This document shows, piece after piece, positions 6,171 through 6,653 of a stretch of DNA of 6,653 bases. Where the stretch lies: the NCBI GenBank assembly GCA_002690445.1, contig NZER01000014.1:11929-18581 (forward strand). The letters are read 5' to 3'. Position numbers and translations under genes: made by a program. The notes beneath the pieces are model-generated. The model did not search any database and was not told the DNA's origin. It was given only the letters and a program-made list of their open reading frames with translations. The stretch is from Candidatus Pacearchaeota archaeon (lineage in GTDB: Archaea > Nanoarchaeota > Nanoarchaeia > Pacearchaeales > GW2011-AR1). Every line of letters starts with the position of its first letter. Within the stretch, counting starts at the first letter, position 1.

Positions 6171-6653
6171 TTAAAACAAACCATCTTCCAGCGCCTGAAG
6201 GCGCAACTTTTCGCCCGCACTGAGCCGCGAGTTCTGGGACGACGGGGAACTGGGTCGGGGTATACTTCCACCTGCGGAGGGTACGTGCTCGGCTCCCCTC
6301 TGAAGGTGCTCCATGTTTCGTTGCAGTGCCTGTTGCTGGGAACTGGCTTGTTGCTGCTGCCCGTACATCTTCTTGGTTGCGATGTCACCGGCGTACATCC
6401 TTGTAGCAAGCTGCCAAAGCTGCTGGGGGTCCGTTACCCCCGTCTGCTTAAAGTAGTCAATATAATTTGTAACAGCTTGGCCTTCCTGTGATAACACCAA
6501 ACTGCCATTAACGTCTTGCTGGTATTCGCCAGTGCGGGAATCCTTCTGGTACACCCAATCAGCATTTCGGGTGTGAATTTCCTGAACGGCGCTGTTCTGC
6601 TGAACTTGATTGTAATACTGCTGCTGCCACTGCATCACCGCCCCATAGCGGTC
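6171..6653 (-). CDS. Gln-rich protein, C-terminal part, putative scaffolding protein (cut by right edge)
   Basis: The frame is open to the right edge, where the residues DRYGAV precede an internal ATG at 6635. The gene therefore very probably continues beyond the window, and 160 residues are seen here. The visible part is hydrophilic and Gln-rich (WQQQYYNQVQQNS, YGQQQQASSQQQALQ). It has one ordered-looking helical stretch, SQEGQAVTNYIDYFKQTGVT then DPQQLWQLATRMY. A Pro/Ser/Gly-rich, probably disordered linker follows (VPSAGGSIPRPSSPSSQNS), and then a short basic-acidic tail helix, LSAGEKLRLQALEDGLF. Scaffolding proteins chaperone capsid assembly and are usually helical, soluble and low in complexity, with a short C-terminal helix that binds the coat protein. 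They often lie directly upstream of the capsid gene, as here (26-nt gap). The role is inferred from this position and composition; no family signature was recognised. No membrane segment or Cys is present. Confidence 0.7.
   Translation of the reverse strand, partial: DRYGAVMQWQQQYYNQVQQNSAVQEIHTRNADWVYQKDSRTGEYQQDVNGSLVLSQEGQAVTNYIDYFKQTGVTDPQQLWQLATRMYAGDIATKKMYGQQQQASSQQQALQRNMEHLQRGAEHVPSAGGSIPRPSSPSSQNSRLSAGEKLRLQALEDGLF

Noticed and set aside
5449..6174. Plus-strand open frame of 241 codons opposite the capsid gene
   Set aside because: Antisense shadow of a clear capsid protein; no family resemblance and no operon context on the plus strand.

Overview
The window looks like part of the genome of a tailed double-stranded DNA bacteriophage (Caudoviricetes-type), or possibly a prophage. 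Every supported gene lies on the minus strand, so transcription runs from high to low coordinates. Genes are tightly packed, with overlaps, gaps of 0-26 nt and one 106-nt intergenic gap. All functions I can recognise belong to head assembly and DNA packaging. No integrase, host gene, tRNA, IS element or CRISPR array is visible. The host cannot be named from this sequence. Shine-Dalgarno sequences (GAGGAG, AGGAG, AAGGA) show a bacterial translation system.

Layout in the direction of transcription: (1) 6653-6171, the C-terminal part of a Gln-rich protein cut by the right edge, in the position of a scaffolding protein. (2) 6144-4987, an HK97-fold major capsid protein. (3) 4960-4313, a probable capsid decoration (cement) protein. 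(4) 4312-4207, the only real intergenic region. It holds a strong intrinsic terminator, and upstream of that a 12-bp palindrome overlapping a segment that could pair with the terminator's first arm. (5) 4206-3748, a small PD-(D/E)XK nuclease-like protein. (6) 3758-3213, a zinc-ribbon protein in the terminase small subunit position. (7) 3262-1511, the terminase large subunit, with ATPase and nuclease motifs. (8) 1508-1047, an unrecognised protein with a possible HeH/SAP-like C-terminal motif. (9) 1046-3, the N-terminal 348 residues of the portal protein, cut by the left edge.

Together these genes build a procapsid (scaffold, capsid protein, cement), provide the portal vertex and encode the packaging motor. 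The order is unusual: the capsid block lies upstream of the terminase-portal block, whereas most tailed phages have terminase, portal, scaffold or protease, then capsid. The terminator between the blocks, with no obvious promoter after it, suggests that packaging genes are expressed by limited read-through from the capsid operon. The most interesting points are this possible terminator/antiterminator switch, the two small proteins flanking the terminase genes, and an exact 18-bp repeat encoding the same hexapeptide in two different genes.
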